From the NCBI RefSeq assembly GCF_944391105.1, contig NZ_CALXSK010000023.1, positions 1-53,019 on the forward strand: DNA of 53,019 bases, written 5' to 3'. The notes under the pieces were generated by a model. The model did not search any database and was not told the DNA's origin. It saw only the letters and a program-made list of their open reading frames with translations. Shown here piece by piece: positions 24,860 through 34,752 of this stretch. Position numbers and translations under genes: made by a program. Position 1 is the stretch's first letter. Every line of letters begins with the position of its first letter. This DNA is from an uncultured Victivallis sp. Lineage in GTDB: Bacteria > Verrucomicrobiota > Lentisphaeria > Victivallales > Victivallaceae.

Positions 24860-26164
24860 ATGGGCAGAGAGCCGTCTGTCGTATCTGCGGCGGAGGCCGT
24901 TGCGGCGATTGAATCCGGAACGTCGGTTTATCTCGGCAGTTCCGGTTCGGTTCCGCGGATTCTCGTGGAGGCGCTCTGCGCGCGCGGCCGCAAAGGGGTG
25001 CTGCGCGATGTCACGCTCCGGCACATTCACACGGGGCGGACGGAGGATTACGCAGCTCCGGAATTCGAGGGGGTGTTCCGTTCGGAGTCGTTTTTCATCG
25101 GTGACAACATGCGGCGGCAGGTTCAGCGTGGCGCCGCTGATTACATCCCGATCTCCCTGCATGATACGCCGCAGCTGATCCGGAGTGGTGTGGTCGGCTG
25201 TGATGTGGCGATGATCCAGGTTTCTCCTCCGGGGCGGCGCGGGAGGGTTTCTCTCGGGATCTCGGTGGATGTCGGTCTTGCCGCGATTGAGACGGCGAAA
25301 CTTGTCATCGCGGTCGTCAACCGCAACATGCCCTACACCTACGGGGACGGCGAGATCGATCTCGACCGGATCGACTATCTGGTCGAAGATGACTCCCCGC
25401 TTGACGAGACTCACTTTCCGCTGCCGAATGAGATTGAGCGGGCGATTGGCCGCAACTGTGCGGAACTCGTTGAGGACGGCTCCTGTCTGCAACTCGGAAT
25501 CGGAGCGATTCCGAACGCGGTGCTTTCGCAGCTTTCCGACCGGAAGGATCTTGGAGTTCATACGGAAATGTTTGCGGACGGGCTTCTGCCGCTGGTCGAG
25601 GCCGGTGTGGTGAACGGGGCGCGCAAGCGGATTGACCGGGGGAAGATCGTCGCCTCATTTCTGATGGGGTCGCGTCGGGTATACGATTTTGTGAACCGCA
25701 ATCCCATGGTGCGCATGCGTGAAGCCGCCTACACAAACGATCCGTACCGCATTGCGCGCAATCCGAAGGTGGTGGCGATCAACTCCGCGATTCAGATCGA
25801 TCTGACCGGGCAGGTGTGTGCCGATTCGCTTGGGATGCGCATGTATTCCGGAGTGGGAGGACAGCTCGACTTTATTTACGGCGCGTCGCGTTCGGAGGGG
25901 GGAAGACCGATCATCGCGATGCCGTCGCGCACGACGAAGGGGGTCAGTAAAATCGTGCCGGTGCTTGATTCGGGTGCCGGCGTGGTTACGCCGCGCAGCC
26001 GGGTGCATTATGTCGCGACCGAATACGGCGTGGTCGACCTTTATGGGAAACCGCTTCAGCAGCGTGCGCGGCTGCTCATCACAATTGCGCATCCGGATTG
26101 CCGCGAGGAGCTCGAGCGGGCCGCCTTTGAGCGGTTCGGCCGCCATTTTCTTCACTGGAAATAG
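24860..26164 (+). CDS. acetyl-CoA hydrolase/CoA-transferase (4-hydroxybutyrate CoA-transferase type)
   Basis: 434 residues of the AbfT/Cat-type class I CoA-transferase family, which moves CoA between acetyl-CoA and a short acid. The catalytic glutamate is expected at Glu236 in GVHTEMFADGLLPL, and the LQLGIGAIPNAV glycine-rich loop precedes it. The C-terminal half has GVGGQLDFIYGASRS and the REELERAA ending. The ATG at 24860 is very close to AGGAGG; a TTG at 24848 is the other choice. It lies between fabZ and pyk and may serve fermentation to butyrate or acetate. The acyl substrate is not known. Confidence 0.88.
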   Translation: MGREPSVVSAAEAVAAIESGTSVYLGSSGSVPRILVEALCARGRKGVLRDVTLRHIHTGRTEDYAAPEFEGVFRSESFFIGDNMRRQVQRGAADYIPISLHDTPQLIRSGVVGCDVAMIQVSPPGRRGRVSLGISVDVGLAAIETAKLVIAVVNRNMPYTYGDGEIDLDRIDYLVEDDSPLDETHFPLPNEIERAIGRNCAELVEDGSCLQLGIGAIPNAVLSQLSDRKDLGVHTEMFADGLLPLVEAGVVNGARKRIDRGKIVASFLMGSRRVYDFVNRNPMVRMREAAYTNDPYRIARNPKVVAINSAIQIDLTGQVCADSLGMRMYSGVGGQLDFIYGASRSEGGRPIIAMPSRTTKGVSKIVPVLDSGAGVVTPRSRVHYVATEYGVVDLYGKPLQQRARLLITIAHPDCREELERAAFERFGRHFLHWK

Positions 26165-26197
26165 GGGAGAAAAGAGAGAAGAGGAGAGGGGAAGAAA

Positions 26198-27604
26198 ATG
26201 AAATTTACGAAAATCGTCGCTACGGTGAACGCATCGACCTGTACGCGGGAATTGCTTCTGGCGCTTTACAAGAACGGCATGGATGTGGTACGCTTCAACA
26301 CCGCGCACATGGAAATTCCGGATCTGGAACGGGCGGTTGCGCTCGTCCGCGGAGTGTCGGACAAAATCGCGATCATGGTCGATACGAAGGGACCGAATAT
26401 CCGGACCGGAAATGTTGATGCTCCGCTTCCGCTTGCGAAAGGCGAACGGATCGGTGTGACGGGGAGTCCCGCTTCGGCCGGTCCCCGGGTGGTTCTGGTC
26501 AATTATCCGCCGTTCGCCGAGGAGGTTCCGGCCGGCGCCCGTATCGTCTGCGACGACGGTGCGCTCGAACTGCTCGTGCGCGGTCGGAAGGATTCCGTGC
26601 TCGAGTGTGAAGCGGCCCGCGAAGGCGTCCTGAAAAATCATAAATCGATCAACGTTCCGGATGTTGAGCTCAACGCCGAGACGCTCACGGAGAAGGATCG
26701 GCGTTTTATCGACTACGTGGTCCGGCATGAGATCGACTACATCGCCCACTCATTCGTTCGGAATGCGGAGGATGTGGCAGCGGTGCGCGCGTTGCTCGAT
26801 GCCGGAAACAGCCCGTGCCGGATCATCGCGAAAATCGAGAACCGGCAGGGGGTTCGGAACATCGCCGGAATCCTGAAGGCCGCCGACGGCATCATGGTTG
26901 CACGCGGTGATCTCGGGATCGAGATTCCGCTGGAAGAGGTCCCTTTGATCCAGAAGGAGCTGATCCGTTCCGCCCGCAAGGCGGGGAAGCCGGTCATCAC
27001 GGCGACGCAGATGCTCCAGAGCATGGAGGAGAGTCCCCTTCCGACCCGTGCCGAAGTGAACGATGTCGCGAACGCGGTTTACGACGGTACGGACGCGGTG
27101 ATGCTGTCCGGAGAGACCGCGCAGGGACGGTATCCGGTTGAGGCGGTCAGCATGATGACCCGGATCGTCGAGGAGGCGGAGAAATCCTCGCGCAGTTTCT
27201 TCAATCAGATCGACGTCGTCGATACCGACGGCGACCGTGAATACGATTTTGTGATCCGTGCCGCGGTCGGAGCGGCGGAAGCGCTGGATTTGCGGGCGAT
27301 CGTCTGCAACACGGGCGAGGGCAAGTCGGCACGCTGCTGTGCGGCTTACCGGCCGCTTGTGCCGATCTACGCGTTCTCGTATCGGAAGCACGTGGTGCGC
27401 CAGCTCGCACTCGTTTACGGGGTCTACGCCGAATACAATGCGTTTGTCGAGGAGATGCTTGAACTCGGGCATGAGACCGCGCGTCGGCTCATCGACGGAA
27501 AACGGCTGCGACCGGAGGAGAAGATCGTCATGCTCTCGAAGAACTCTCCCGCGCGCGAAACGAACAATCTGATCTGCCTCGGCGAAGTCCGGGAATTCAT
27601 CTGA
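26198..27604 (+). CDS. pyk: pyruvate kinase
   Basis: 468 residues, the final glycolytic step making pyruvate and ATP from PEP and ADP. Motifs include MVDTKGPNIRTG, the signature IAKIENRQG with the catalytic lysine, MVARGDLGIEIPLEEVP and ITATQMLQSM. The C-terminal domain is present but short and ends with the frame. An RBS-like GGGGAAG lies just before the ATG. It is the last gene of the lpxC-fabZ-CoA-transferase-pyk run. Its 3' end overlaps the convergent membrane-protein gene by 8 bp. Confidence 0.96.
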   Translation: MKFTKIVATVNASTCTRELLLALYKNGMDVVRFNTAHMEIPDLERAVALVRGVSDKIAIMVDTKGPNIRTGNVDAPLPLAKGERIGVTGSPASAGPRVVLVNYPPFAEEVPAGARIVCDDGALELLVRGRKDSVLECEAAREGVLKNHKSINVPDVELNAETLTEKDRRFIDYVVRHEIDYIAHSFVRNAEDVAAVRALLDAGNSPCRIIAKIENRQGVRNIAGILKAADGIMVARGDLGIEIPLEEVPLIQKELIRSARKAGKPVITATQMLQSMEESPLPTRAEVNDVANAVYDGTDAVMLSGETAQGRYPVEAVSMMTRIVEEAEKSSRSFFNQIDVVDTDGDREYDFVIRAAVGAAEALDLRAIVCNTGEGKSARCCAAYRPLVPIYAFSYRKHVVRQLALVYGVYAEYNAFVEEMLELGHETARRLIDGKRLRPEEKIVMLSKNSPARETNNLICLGEVREFI

Positions 27605-29438
27605 CCGACAGGGCGTTCCGGCGCAGCCGGAAGAGCGTGACGGCGTCGCAAATCGCGCGGATCAGCACGGCTGCAAATCCAAGCGCAAGCCAGTAGCCGT
27701 TTCCGAAGAGGTAGAGCACGCTGCATCCGGCGAGAAATGCGCCTGCCGGTTTGCTCAGCCGGAACGTCATGGCGATTCCGACGGCCATCGCGGCGATTCC
27801 GGCCAGCGTGACCCACGAAAGGTCTCCGAGCCGCCAGAGCATCCGGTACGGCGCGGAGAGATACCAGGCGTAACTTCCGTAAGCCGCGTTCGGAATGCAG
27901 AGAATCCAGCCCGCAAGAACCGGAATCGTCCACAGGAAGTCACGGGGTTTGAGTTTTTCCCAGACTTGACACGCCGCGATCGCGAGGAAGAGCGCGGGGT
28001 AGGTCGTCAGGATGAAGCGGATCGGGTCGTCGGTTCCGTGGCTGTATCCGTAGAAGAAGAAAATCACCGGAATCGTCCAGAGTGCGAGAATGAGTCGCAG
28101 TTTCCGGTCGCGCAACCAGAGGAGCGCGAGAATCGCCGGAATCCATGGCAGCTGGTTGACCGTGCCGTAGAACATGCTGTTGAGCTCGACGAAGATCCAG
28201 TCGAGATAGGTGTGGGCGCCTTCGGTGTAGTTCGTATAGGAGAATTTCAACGGATTGTCGAAGAACTTCCAGTTCACCAGCAGTTGCGGGAGGAACCCGG
28301 CCAGGAACAGCGCCGCTCCGGTCAGGAAGTATCGGAGGGTTTCCCGGACGGAACGAAAATACTCCGGACGCCGAAGCAGGCAGATTGCGCCGATGGCTGG
28401 GACGAACATGATGTTGTTGATCCGGAAGAGACAGGCGACGCCGAAGAGAAACGCCGCCGCCGCCACCGTCCGGTACGACGCTTCCCGGCAGATGAGCAGC
28501 GCGAACACCGCAAGCATGAGAAAGGTCGACGGCGTATCGCTCATGGCCGAGAAGCCGCAGCCGATCAGATTGATGTAGTGGCGGTAGGAGAACTCCGCGC
28601 TCGGGAATTCAAAGAATGCAATGAAGAGTCGATCCGTAAAATCCGGCCGGTGATGCCAGACGAACGGCAGCACCGCCCAGGCGAACATCGCGAGAAAGGC
28701 CTTCCGGTCGCTGCCGGTCAGTTTTCTCCCGATCACATATCCCAGCCAGAGCGAGCAGGGCGCGATGACGAAACCTTCCACCCAAGAGAGCGGAATCAAC
28801 AGATCGATGAGATTCCGGGTCCCGGAGAGAAGTTCAAACGGCAGATAGAAGAGCGACGTTCCGATGGTGAAATGCCACCGTTCGGAGAAATCCCAGTTCA
28901 GGATTCCAAGCAGATTCCGGTAATATCCGGTTTCGTCGGCGGGGGCTGCGATGATGTTCTGCGCCTGGTTCACCAGCAGGATCAGCAGGAACATGCGCAA
29001 CAGCACCGGCACAAGTCCGATTTCGATCCAGCGCCATGGATCGGGTTCCTTCCGTTTTTTCCAGAGGATCGCGACGAGCGCGGCGAGCGCTCCGCCGATG
29101 AGAGCTGCAAGCGGGTAGCGCCAGAACTCCACCACGTTCCCGATTTCGAGCTGCCCGTCCGGATGGAGCAGTGCGGCCGGATGCACATAACCGGTTCGAC
29201 CGTCGGGAAGACGCACCTCCGTCATCCGGAAATAACGGGCCAGCGGATGGGATTTGATGAGGAACAACCGGGTTTTGCCAGTCGTTTCGAGGTTGGTCGG
29301 CTCGGTCGCAACGGCGATGATTTCGCCCGGCATCTCCGCCTCCCGGAAGACGGGAGTTCCCGGTTCGAGTGCGATCGTTCCGGCAAGGGCGGAACATGCC
29401 GTGAGAATCGAAAGGAGCTGCAGGAGCCGTTTCATCAT
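27597..29438 (-). CDS. polytopic membrane protein, GT-C glycosyltransferase-like, with periplasmic N-terminal domain
   Basis: 613 residues. A signal-like segment (1-20) is followed by a soluble part of about 90 residues (GTPVFREAEMPG to GRTGYVHPAAL) that resembles a bacterial SH3-like fold, then about 13 hydrophobic helices. Between helices are short loops such as PADETGYYRNLLGI and YSHGTDDPIRF, with acidic residues like those of GT-C enzymes that use lipid-linked sugars. No specific family is certain. It starts inside the stop of the isochorismatase-like gene (ATGA, 29435-29438) and is the last gene of the minus-strand block. A role in envelope glycan transfer is inferred only. Confidence 0.65.
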   Translation of the reverse strand: MMKRLLQLLSILTACSALAGTIALEPGTPVFREAEMPGEIIAVATEPTNLETTGKTRLFLIKSHPLARYFRMTEVRLPDGRTGYVHPAALLHPDGQLEIGNVVEFWRYPLAALIGGALAALVAILWKKRKEPDPWRWIEIGLVPVLLRMFLLILLVNQAQNIIAAPADETGYYRNLLGILNWDFSERWHFTIGTSLFYLPFELLSGTRNLIDLLIPLSWVEGFVIAPCSLWLGYVIGRKLTGSDRKAFLAMFAWAVLPFVWHHRPDFTDRLFIAFFEFPSAEFSYRHYINLIGCGFSAMSDTPSTFLMLAVFALLICREASYRTVAAAAFLFGVACLFRINNIMFVPAIGAICLLRRPEYFRSVRETLRYFLTGAALFLAGFLPQLLVNWKFFDNPLKFSYTNYTEGAHTYLDWIFVELNSMFYGTVNQLPWIPAILALLWLRDRKLRLILALWTIPVIFFFYGYSHGTDDPIRFILTTYPALFLAIAACQVWEKLKPRDFLWTIPVLAGWILCIPNAAYGSYAWYLSAPYRMLWRLGDLSWVTLAGIAAMAVGIAMTFRLSKPAGAFLAGCSVLYLFGNGYWLALGFAAVLIRAICDAVTLFRLRRNALSVR

Positions 29439-29983
29439 CGGATCAGTTTCGAAACGGTTTTGAAGGCCGGGTGTTTCGCGTCACGCAGCAGCAGGAAAAG
29501 AATCGACTCCACCGGGAGCACATGTGCTCCCGCCGTCCGCATTTCCGCGAGCGCGAGTTCGCGGTTGGCGGCGCTGCGGCTCGTGACCGCGTCGGCACAG
29601 ACGATGACCTCGTATCCCGCCTTCCGTGCGTCGTAAACGCTCTGGAGCAGACAGACGTGGGTTTCAATTCCGAGAAATATGAGGCAGTTCTTCGATTTTG
29701 CCTTCAGGGCGATGCGGAATGCCGGTTCGGCAAAGACGGAGAATCCGGTCTTGGCAATCGGGGCGCATCCGGGGGGCAGGAGTTCCGCAATCTCCGGAAC
29801 GGTCGGCCCGAGCCCCGCGGGATACTGCTCGGTCACGATCACGTCGAGTTCAAGAGCGTTTGCCCCTTTGAGCATGAGTGTGGCACGCTCCTGCACGGCG
29901 GAATAGTTGTCCATCACGGCCGTGAGTTTCGTCTGGAGGTCGACGACGACCAGCGAGGTGGAATCGATTTCAGGAATGTTCAT
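29435..29983 (-). CDS. isochorismatase-like cysteine hydrolase
   Basis: 182 residues of the isochorismatase/cysteine hydrolase superfamily. The catalytic triad is complete: Asp15 in LVVVDLQTKL, Lys78 in PIAKTGFS and Cys111 in GIETHVCLLQS. The cis-peptide segment before the cysteine is typical. No signal peptide. It starts in the stop of the M16 protease gene and its own stop overlaps the next start. The closest known types are nicotinamidase-like or YcaC-like hydrolases; the substrate cannot be set. Confidence 0.88.
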   Translation of the reverse strand: MNIPEIDSTSLVVVDLQTKLTAVMDNYSAVQERATLMLKGANALELDVIVTEQYPAGLGPTVPEIAELLPPGCAPIAKTGFSVFAEPAFRIALKAKSKNCLIFLGIETHVCLLQSVYDARKAGYEVIVCADAVTSRSAANRELALAEMRTAGAHVLPVESILFLLLRDAKHPAFKTVSKLIR

Positions 29984-32517
29984 GAGGAAAGCTCCTTGCC
30001 GTTCGCCAGCCTGCCCGCGAAGATCCGGACGGCGGCTGGATTCGAAAGATACGGTTTCAACGTTTCGCAGAATTCCTCGCGGCGGATCGCGCGCAGTTCC
30101 GCCTCATGATGCAGACTCTCCATTAGCGGTCTTCCGTAGTGCAGCGAAAGCAGCGAGGAGATCAACAGATTTCCGGTCGATTCGGCACTGCGCGCCGCCG
30201 AAAAGGCGGCTCCTTCGAGCGCGGAGTCGAACTCCTCCGGCGACAGCCCCTGTTCAGCAAGGCGGCCGATTTCGGTTTCGAGCAATGAGAGCGCGCGTCT
30301 GGCGGATTCGGCCGTGGTTACCGCGTAGAACAAAAGCCAGCCGGGGTGGAATCCGCCGCAGAGCCGCATCCCGGTCGAATATGCGAGTGAATTCTCCTCG
30401 CGCACGAGCTTGAATACAGGACTCGAGAGCCCGTTTTCCGCCTGAAAGAGGATTTCGCACAGAGAGAGCATTTCTCCGTTCAACGCCGGTCCGGGCAGCG
30501 CGCAGAGCACCATCGTCTGTTCGCGGGGAAGCGGGATCGTCTCAAATTGCGGCCCGGTCGGAAAAACCGGTTTCGGAGGCAGTTCGATCCGGCGGCTGCG
30601 CCACGGAACCGCTTCGCTCAATTCGTCGGTCCACTCCGCCGCCTCGGCATCCGAACAGTCGCCGCTCCAGCCGAAAATCGCCTGTTCCGGCACGAGACGG
30701 GAGAAATAAAACTCGGCGAGGCGGTCGCGCGTGATATTGGCAAGCTGTTCGATCGTTCCGGTCGTTCCCCATCCATACGGGTGGCTGCCGAACATCAACT
30801 TCCGGCAGCGGTCCTCGGCGGCGGCGCGAGGAGAAAGTCTCCGGCTTTTGAGCAGTTCGAGACGGTTCGCCTTCTCGCGGTCAAATTCCGGGAGCCCGAA
30901 AGCCGGTGCGGAGACAATCGCCTTGAGCAACTGGAAAACCGCCGCGCGATGACGGCGCGGAAACGTGCATTCGATCGTGAACGAATTGAGTCCGGCGTTG
31001 ACCGAGAAGTTTGCGCCGCCCGCATCGAGCCGGGTCAGCAGTGCGCTCTCTTTCCATTTGCCCGCCCCGGCATTCAGAAGATCGGCAGTGAGTGCCGAAA
31101 CGCCTCCGAGTTCCTGCGGTTCGAAGATCGCTCCGCCCGGCAGCGTCAGCGCGAAATCCACAAGCGGGAGCCGCCGGTCGGAAAGCGTCACGAGCCTTGC
31201 GCCGTTGCCGAGTCCGGTCAGCCCCGGTTCCGCCCGGAGAGGCCTGGTTTTGCGCACCGTATTCCGCTTCCGGTCTCCGGACGTTTGCCGGACAATGCTG
31301 AAACGTTCCGGCGAGAGATAGGTCGCTGCGATCCGGTTCAGATCGTCGAGTGTGAGGCGCCCGAGCTGTTCGAGATAGGCATCGCTGAGGTCGGGCGCCC
31401 CGTTCGCGATCACGCCGCCGCCGATGTTCGCGGCAATTTCACGGATGCTGCGCAGTTCGCGCAGATGGTCGGCGTACTGCTGGGTTTTTTCGCGTTCGAC
31501 TTCGGCCCGCGTGAGCGCGCCGTTGCGGATCGCATCGAGTTCGCGCATCAGGGCCGATTCGAGCTGTTCGAGTTTGCCGGGTGCGGCGGCGGCAGTGACC
31601 GCAAGCACTCCTCCCGCTCCCTGGCTGTAGCTGAAACTGCGCAGCGTTACCGCGAGCTGCCGGTCGAGTTCAAGTGCGCGTACGAGTCGCGAGCCGTCCC
31701 CCATTCCGAGGATTCCGGCGAGCACGTCGCATCCGGCCACGTCGGCGTGGGAGATTTCAGGAATCCGGACGCCGACGGCCAGACGGGCGAGCGGATCGGC
31801 GAAAGAGAAGCCGTCACTGCGCGCAACGCACTGCGCCGGTTCCGGTGGAATCGCGATTTCCTCCAGATTCCGCCGTTCCCAGCCGGCCATTTCGCCCTCG
31901 ACCAGATCGAACGCATGTTCCGGCTCCACATCGCCGACGATGACCCAGAAACAACGGTCCGGTGTGTAGCGCTCCTCATAGTACCCGGCCATGATGTCCC
32001 GGGTGACCTTTCCGATGAGCTCGCGATAGCCGATGATCGGATGGCGCAGCGGATGATTTCGGAAAATCGAGCCGTTCAGGTGCTGGTAAAGCAGCCGGTC
32101 GGGATTGTCGCGCCCCATCTCCTCCTCGCGGAGAATCACCTCGCGCTCCTCGGCAAAACGAGTTTCCGGAAATTCCGGAAAACGGATCATGCGCGAAAGA
32201 ATCCGTACCGCTTCGGGCAGATGCCGCCCCGCGAGGTTCGCATGATAGGCGGTGTGATCGTAGCTCGTATAGGCGTTCATCGATCCGCCGATCCGGTCGA
32301 TCGCATCGGCCGCAGCGGTTCCGGGATAGTCGCGGCATCCCTGGAAAAGCATGTGTTCCAGAAAATGGGAGAGCCCGTACCCGAGATGCCTCCCCTCATG
32401 GATGCTGCCGGTCCGGATGAAGCACTCGACCTCGACCGCCGTCCCCGGCTGAGGGAAGATGAAGATCCTGACGCCGTTATCCAGCGTTCTCGACTGTACG
32501 TTCCGATAAAATTGCAT
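29980..32517 (-). CDS. M16-family zinc metallopeptidase, two-repeat form
   Basis: 845 residues. The inverted zinc motif HFLEH (51-55) lies in the first M16 domain, with the distal glutamate expected in EEREVILREEEMG. Three further domains of the pitrilysin/PqqL-type arrangement follow, with the inactive second half from about residue 430 (LVDFALTLPGGAIFEPQELGGV). There is no signal peptide, which suggests cytoplasm, though some homologues are exported by other means. Family members degrade small peptides. It begins 33 nt after the Minf_1886 gene and is coupled to the hydrolase gene after it. Confidence 0.93.
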   Translation of the reverse strand: MQFYRNVQSRTLDNGVRIFIFPQPGTAVEVECFIRTGSIHEGRHLGYGLSHFLEHMLFQGCRDYPGTAAADAIDRIGGSMNAYTSYDHTAYHANLAGRHLPEAVRILSRMIRFPEFPETRFAEEREVILREEEMGRDNPDRLLYQHLNGSIFRNHPLRHPIIGYRELIGKVTRDIMAGYYEERYTPDRCFWVIVGDVEPEHAFDLVEGEMAGWERRNLEEIAIPPEPAQCVARSDGFSFADPLARLAVGVRIPEISHADVAGCDVLAGILGMGDGSRLVRALELDRQLAVTLRSFSYSQGAGGVLAVTAAAAPGKLEQLESALMRELDAIRNGALTRAEVEREKTQQYADHLRELRSIREIAANIGGGVIANGAPDLSDAYLEQLGRLTLDDLNRIAATYLSPERFSIVRQTSGDRKRNTVRKTRPLRAEPGLTGLGNGARLVTLSDRRLPLVDFALTLPGGAIFEPQELGGVSALTADLLNAGAGKWKESALLTRLDAGGANFSVNAGLNSFTIECTFPRRHRAAVFQLLKAIVSAPAFGLPEFDREKANRLELLKSRRLSPRAAAEDRCRKLMFGSHPYGWGTTGTIEQLANITRDRLAEFYFSRLVPEQAIFGWSGDCSDAEAAEWTDELSEAVPWRSRRIELPPKPVFPTGPQFETIPLPREQTMVLCALPGPALNGEMLSLCEILFQAENGLSSPVFKLVREENSLAYSTGMRLCGGFHPGWLLFYAVTTAESARRALSLLETEIGRLAEQGLSPEEFDSALEGAAFSAARSAESTGNLLISSLLSLHYGRPLMESLHHEAELRAIRREEFCETLKPYLSNPAAVRIFAGRLANGKELSS

Positions 32518-32550
32518 GGTTCCTCTCTTACAGCGCCGCAGCGGGCGGCA

Positions 32551-32940
32551 TCAATCGATTTTCGGGGGAAATGCTTGCTGCGTCCCCGGGGCGACGGGAG
32601 GATCGGCCAGTTTGAAATCCACTTCAAAATCCTCCGGCGCGTCATCTTTCGAGGCGGAGAGCAACCCGGAACCGATCAGCAGATAGACGATCCTTCCGAC
32701 GTCTGATGCACTGCGGATTCCCCACTCATAAAGCACTTCGTAGGCGAGCACCCCGAACTCCTGTTTCGCATAGTCATGAACGCCGCCGAGCAGTTCGAGC
32801 GCCGAAACGTGGCGATGGGACGGCAGACGCCCGACCGTGAACGTCACGGCGTTGGCGACGAAGGCGTAGGCCTCCTCGGAGAAGCGCGGTTCCCGCTGCA
32901 TGATCTCCCTGATTTTTGCCTGGATTTCCGTCGGGGTCAT
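32551..32940 (-). CDS. Minf_1886 family protein
   Basis: 129 residues of a small family of unknown function found mainly in PVC bacteria. Family-type segments are EPRFSEEAYAFV, HVSALELLGGVHDYA and YEWGIRSASDVGRIVYLLI near the C-terminal acidic part. It appears soluble and cytoplasmic. It lies 9 nt after the mlaD-like gene and before the M16 protease in a minus-strand run. The family name is recalled from sequence pattern and not verified by search. Confidence 0.8.
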   Translation of the reverse strand: MTPTEIQAKIREIMQREPRFSEEAYAFVANAVTFTVGRLPSHRHVSALELLGGVHDYAKQEFGVLAYEVLYEWGIRSASDVGRIVYLLIGSGLLSASKDDAPEDFEVDFKLADPPVAPGTQQAFPPKID

Positions 32941-32949
32941 CGAAATCGT

Positions 32950-33936
32950 TCACTCCATTTGAAATTGCTGTTTTTTCTTGCCGGAGACGATCGAACTCGG
33001 ATCTTCGGAAAGCGAGTCGGCCAGTTCGGTCAGGGCGTCGAGTGTCTGATTCAGCTTGGTCAGGGTATTGGCCAGTTCGTCCTGGCTGAAGGTGATCGCG
33101 TTCGACGCGTCCCGGAAGGCGGAGGTGCTCTCGGGAATTTTCGCCTCACGGGTCTCGTTGATGAGCTGTTCGGTCAGGTGATTGACCTTTTCCAGATCCT
33201 CCTCCAGAAGCCCCATGAGCCGGTTCAGCCGCTCTTCGCTGAATACGCGGGAGATGGTGCGGCTGCCGAGTTCGAGGTTCTCCGAGGCCTCGTTGATGCG
33301 CGCGATGGTCGACTTCAGCGCCGGATCTGCGAGCAGTCCGGAAAGTTCGGACAAACTTCTTTCCAGCCCGTCGGAGATCTCCTCGAACCGGATTCGCGAG
33401 ATGCGGTCGAGGGAAGTCCCGATCGCCTTGAGAATGTCCCGGAACGGCGACGGTACGGCCGGAATGTAAAGCGCTCCCGCATCAGGGATTCCCGCCGGCG
33501 GTTCCGGCAGCGTTTCTCCGGGGGTCGCATAGTAGTCGAAGTCGATGTAACGCATTCCGGTGATTCCGGCATATTCAAGCCGGCAGCGCATCCCCTGTTC
33601 GAGTTCGGAGCGGAAAAAGTTCCGGAAATCACTCCGCTGCTGTCCGTGATCTCCCGCCGAGACGAAGTGACGCAGTTCGACGGCCATGTCGACCTGCACA
33701 AGTTTATCCGGCACGCGGATCGAGATCTTCGTCACGCTGCCGATCGGCACGCCGCGGTATTTCACTGCCGATCCGACCGTCAGCCCCTGGACCGATTCGC
33801 TGAAACAGGTCTGCACCGTCGCTTTGTTCGTGAAGATGTCGGTCATCCCCAGAAAAAAGAGGATCGCCACAAACAGCACGATTCCGCCCGTGACGAAAAG
33901 CCCGAGCTTGATTTTTTGTGTGGAGTCATTTGCCAT
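32950..33936 (-). CDS. mlaD: MlaD/MCE-domain lipid transport protein
   Basis: 328 residues. One N-terminal membrane anchor (11-30, LGLFVTGGIVLFVAILFFLG) is followed by an MCE domain (about 38-125), including GLTVGSAVKYRGVPIGSVTKI, and then a long helical periplasmic tail. In the Mla system, hexameric MCE rings carry phospholipids between the outer and inner membranes. The helical tail is longer than in E. coli MlaD and closer to the needle-forming MCE proteins. It follows mlaE and mlaF in the usual order. Confidence 0.93.
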   Translation of the reverse strand: MANDSTQKIKLGLFVTGGIVLFVAILFFLGMTDIFTNKATVQTCFSESVQGLTVGSAVKYRGVPIGSVTKISIRVPDKLVQVDMAVELRHFVSAGDHGQQRSDFRNFFRSELEQGMRCRLEYAGITGMRYIDFDYYATPGETLPEPPAGIPDAGALYIPAVPSPFRDILKAIGTSLDRISRIRFEEISDGLERSLSELSGLLADPALKSTIARINEASENLELGSRTISRVFSEERLNRLMGLLEEDLEKVNHLTEQLINETREAKIPESTSAFRDASNAITFSQDELANTLTKLNQTLDALTELADSLSEDPSSIVSGKKKQQFQME

Positions 33937-33952
33937 GATTCTGTTTCCTCCG

Positions 33953-34738
33953 TTATCCGCGCGCCTCGCTGCCGGTCATCTTGAGTCCGTCACGGGTCAG
34001 GAATGCGCGCACTTTCTCGTTCGGAGAGGTGTCACGCAGCAGAGCTGGAGGTCCGTTTGCAATGATCGATCTGGTCTGTTTGTCGAGCATGATGATCCGG
34101 TCCGCAATCGCAAAGACGCTGTCGAGTTCATGGGTGACGATGACGATGGTCGCGCCGAAGCGGTCGCGCAGCCGCATCAGCAGCCGGTCGAGCTCCGCCG
34201 AGGTGATCGGGTCGAGCCCCGCGGAGGGTTCGTCGAAAAAGAGCAGCTTCGGATTCAGCGCCAGCGCCCGCGCGAGCCCCGCCCGCTTGGCCATGCCGCC
34301 CGAGAGCTCGGCAGGCATGTAGTCCCCGAATCCCGCAAGGTCGACAAGCCGCAGCTTCGCCTCGACGGTTTCGGCGATCTCCTTCGGCGTGAGGCGGGTA
34401 TACTCTTCCAGCGGCAGGGCGACGTTTTCGGCGACGCTCATCGAACTGAAGAGCGCGCCGCCCTGATAGGTTACGCCGAACCGGCGCATGATTTCGCGCC
34501 GATGGTGTTCATCGGCCTGCACAATGCTGTCCCCCTGGATGAGAATGTCTCCGCTGATCGGTTCATAGAGCCCGATGATGTGCTTGAGCAGCGTGCTCTT
34601 TCCGCAGCCCGAGCCGCCGAGAATGCAGAAGATCTCTCCGGAAGCAACCTGGAAGTTCAGGTCCTTGAGAACGATATTTCCGCCGTAACCGATGGTCAGA
34701 TTCCTGACTTCGATCTCCGGTCTGGTTTTCTTCTCCAT
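33953..34738 (-). CDS. mlaF: MlaF-type ABC transporter ATPase
   Basis: 261 residues. Walker A GGSGCGKST, Q-loop region VTYQGGALFSSMSV, the signature LSGGMAKRAGLARAL and Walker B LLFFDEPSAGLDP are all present, with the H-loop in IVIVTHELDSV. The start at 34738 follows CGGAG; a longer frame to 34891 would run into mlaE and is not used. With MlaE and MlaD it forms an inner-membrane lipid transporter that helps keep outer-membrane lipid asymmetry. It sits 14 nt after mlaE. Confidence 0.95.
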   Translation of the reverse strand: MEKKTRPEIEVRNLTIGYGGNIVLKDLNFQVASGEIFCILGGSGCGKSTLLKHIIGLYEPISGDILIQGDSIVQADEHHRREIMRRFGVTYQGGALFSSMSVAENVALPLEEYTRLTPKEIAETVEAKLRLVDLAGFGDYMPAELSGGMAKRAGLARALALNPKLLFFDEPSAGLDPITSAELDRLLMRLRDRFGATIVIVTHELDSVFAIADRIIMLDKQTRSIIANGPPALLRDTSPNEKVRAFLTRDGLKMTGSEARG

Positions 34739-34752
34739 GCTTCGACTCCGTG

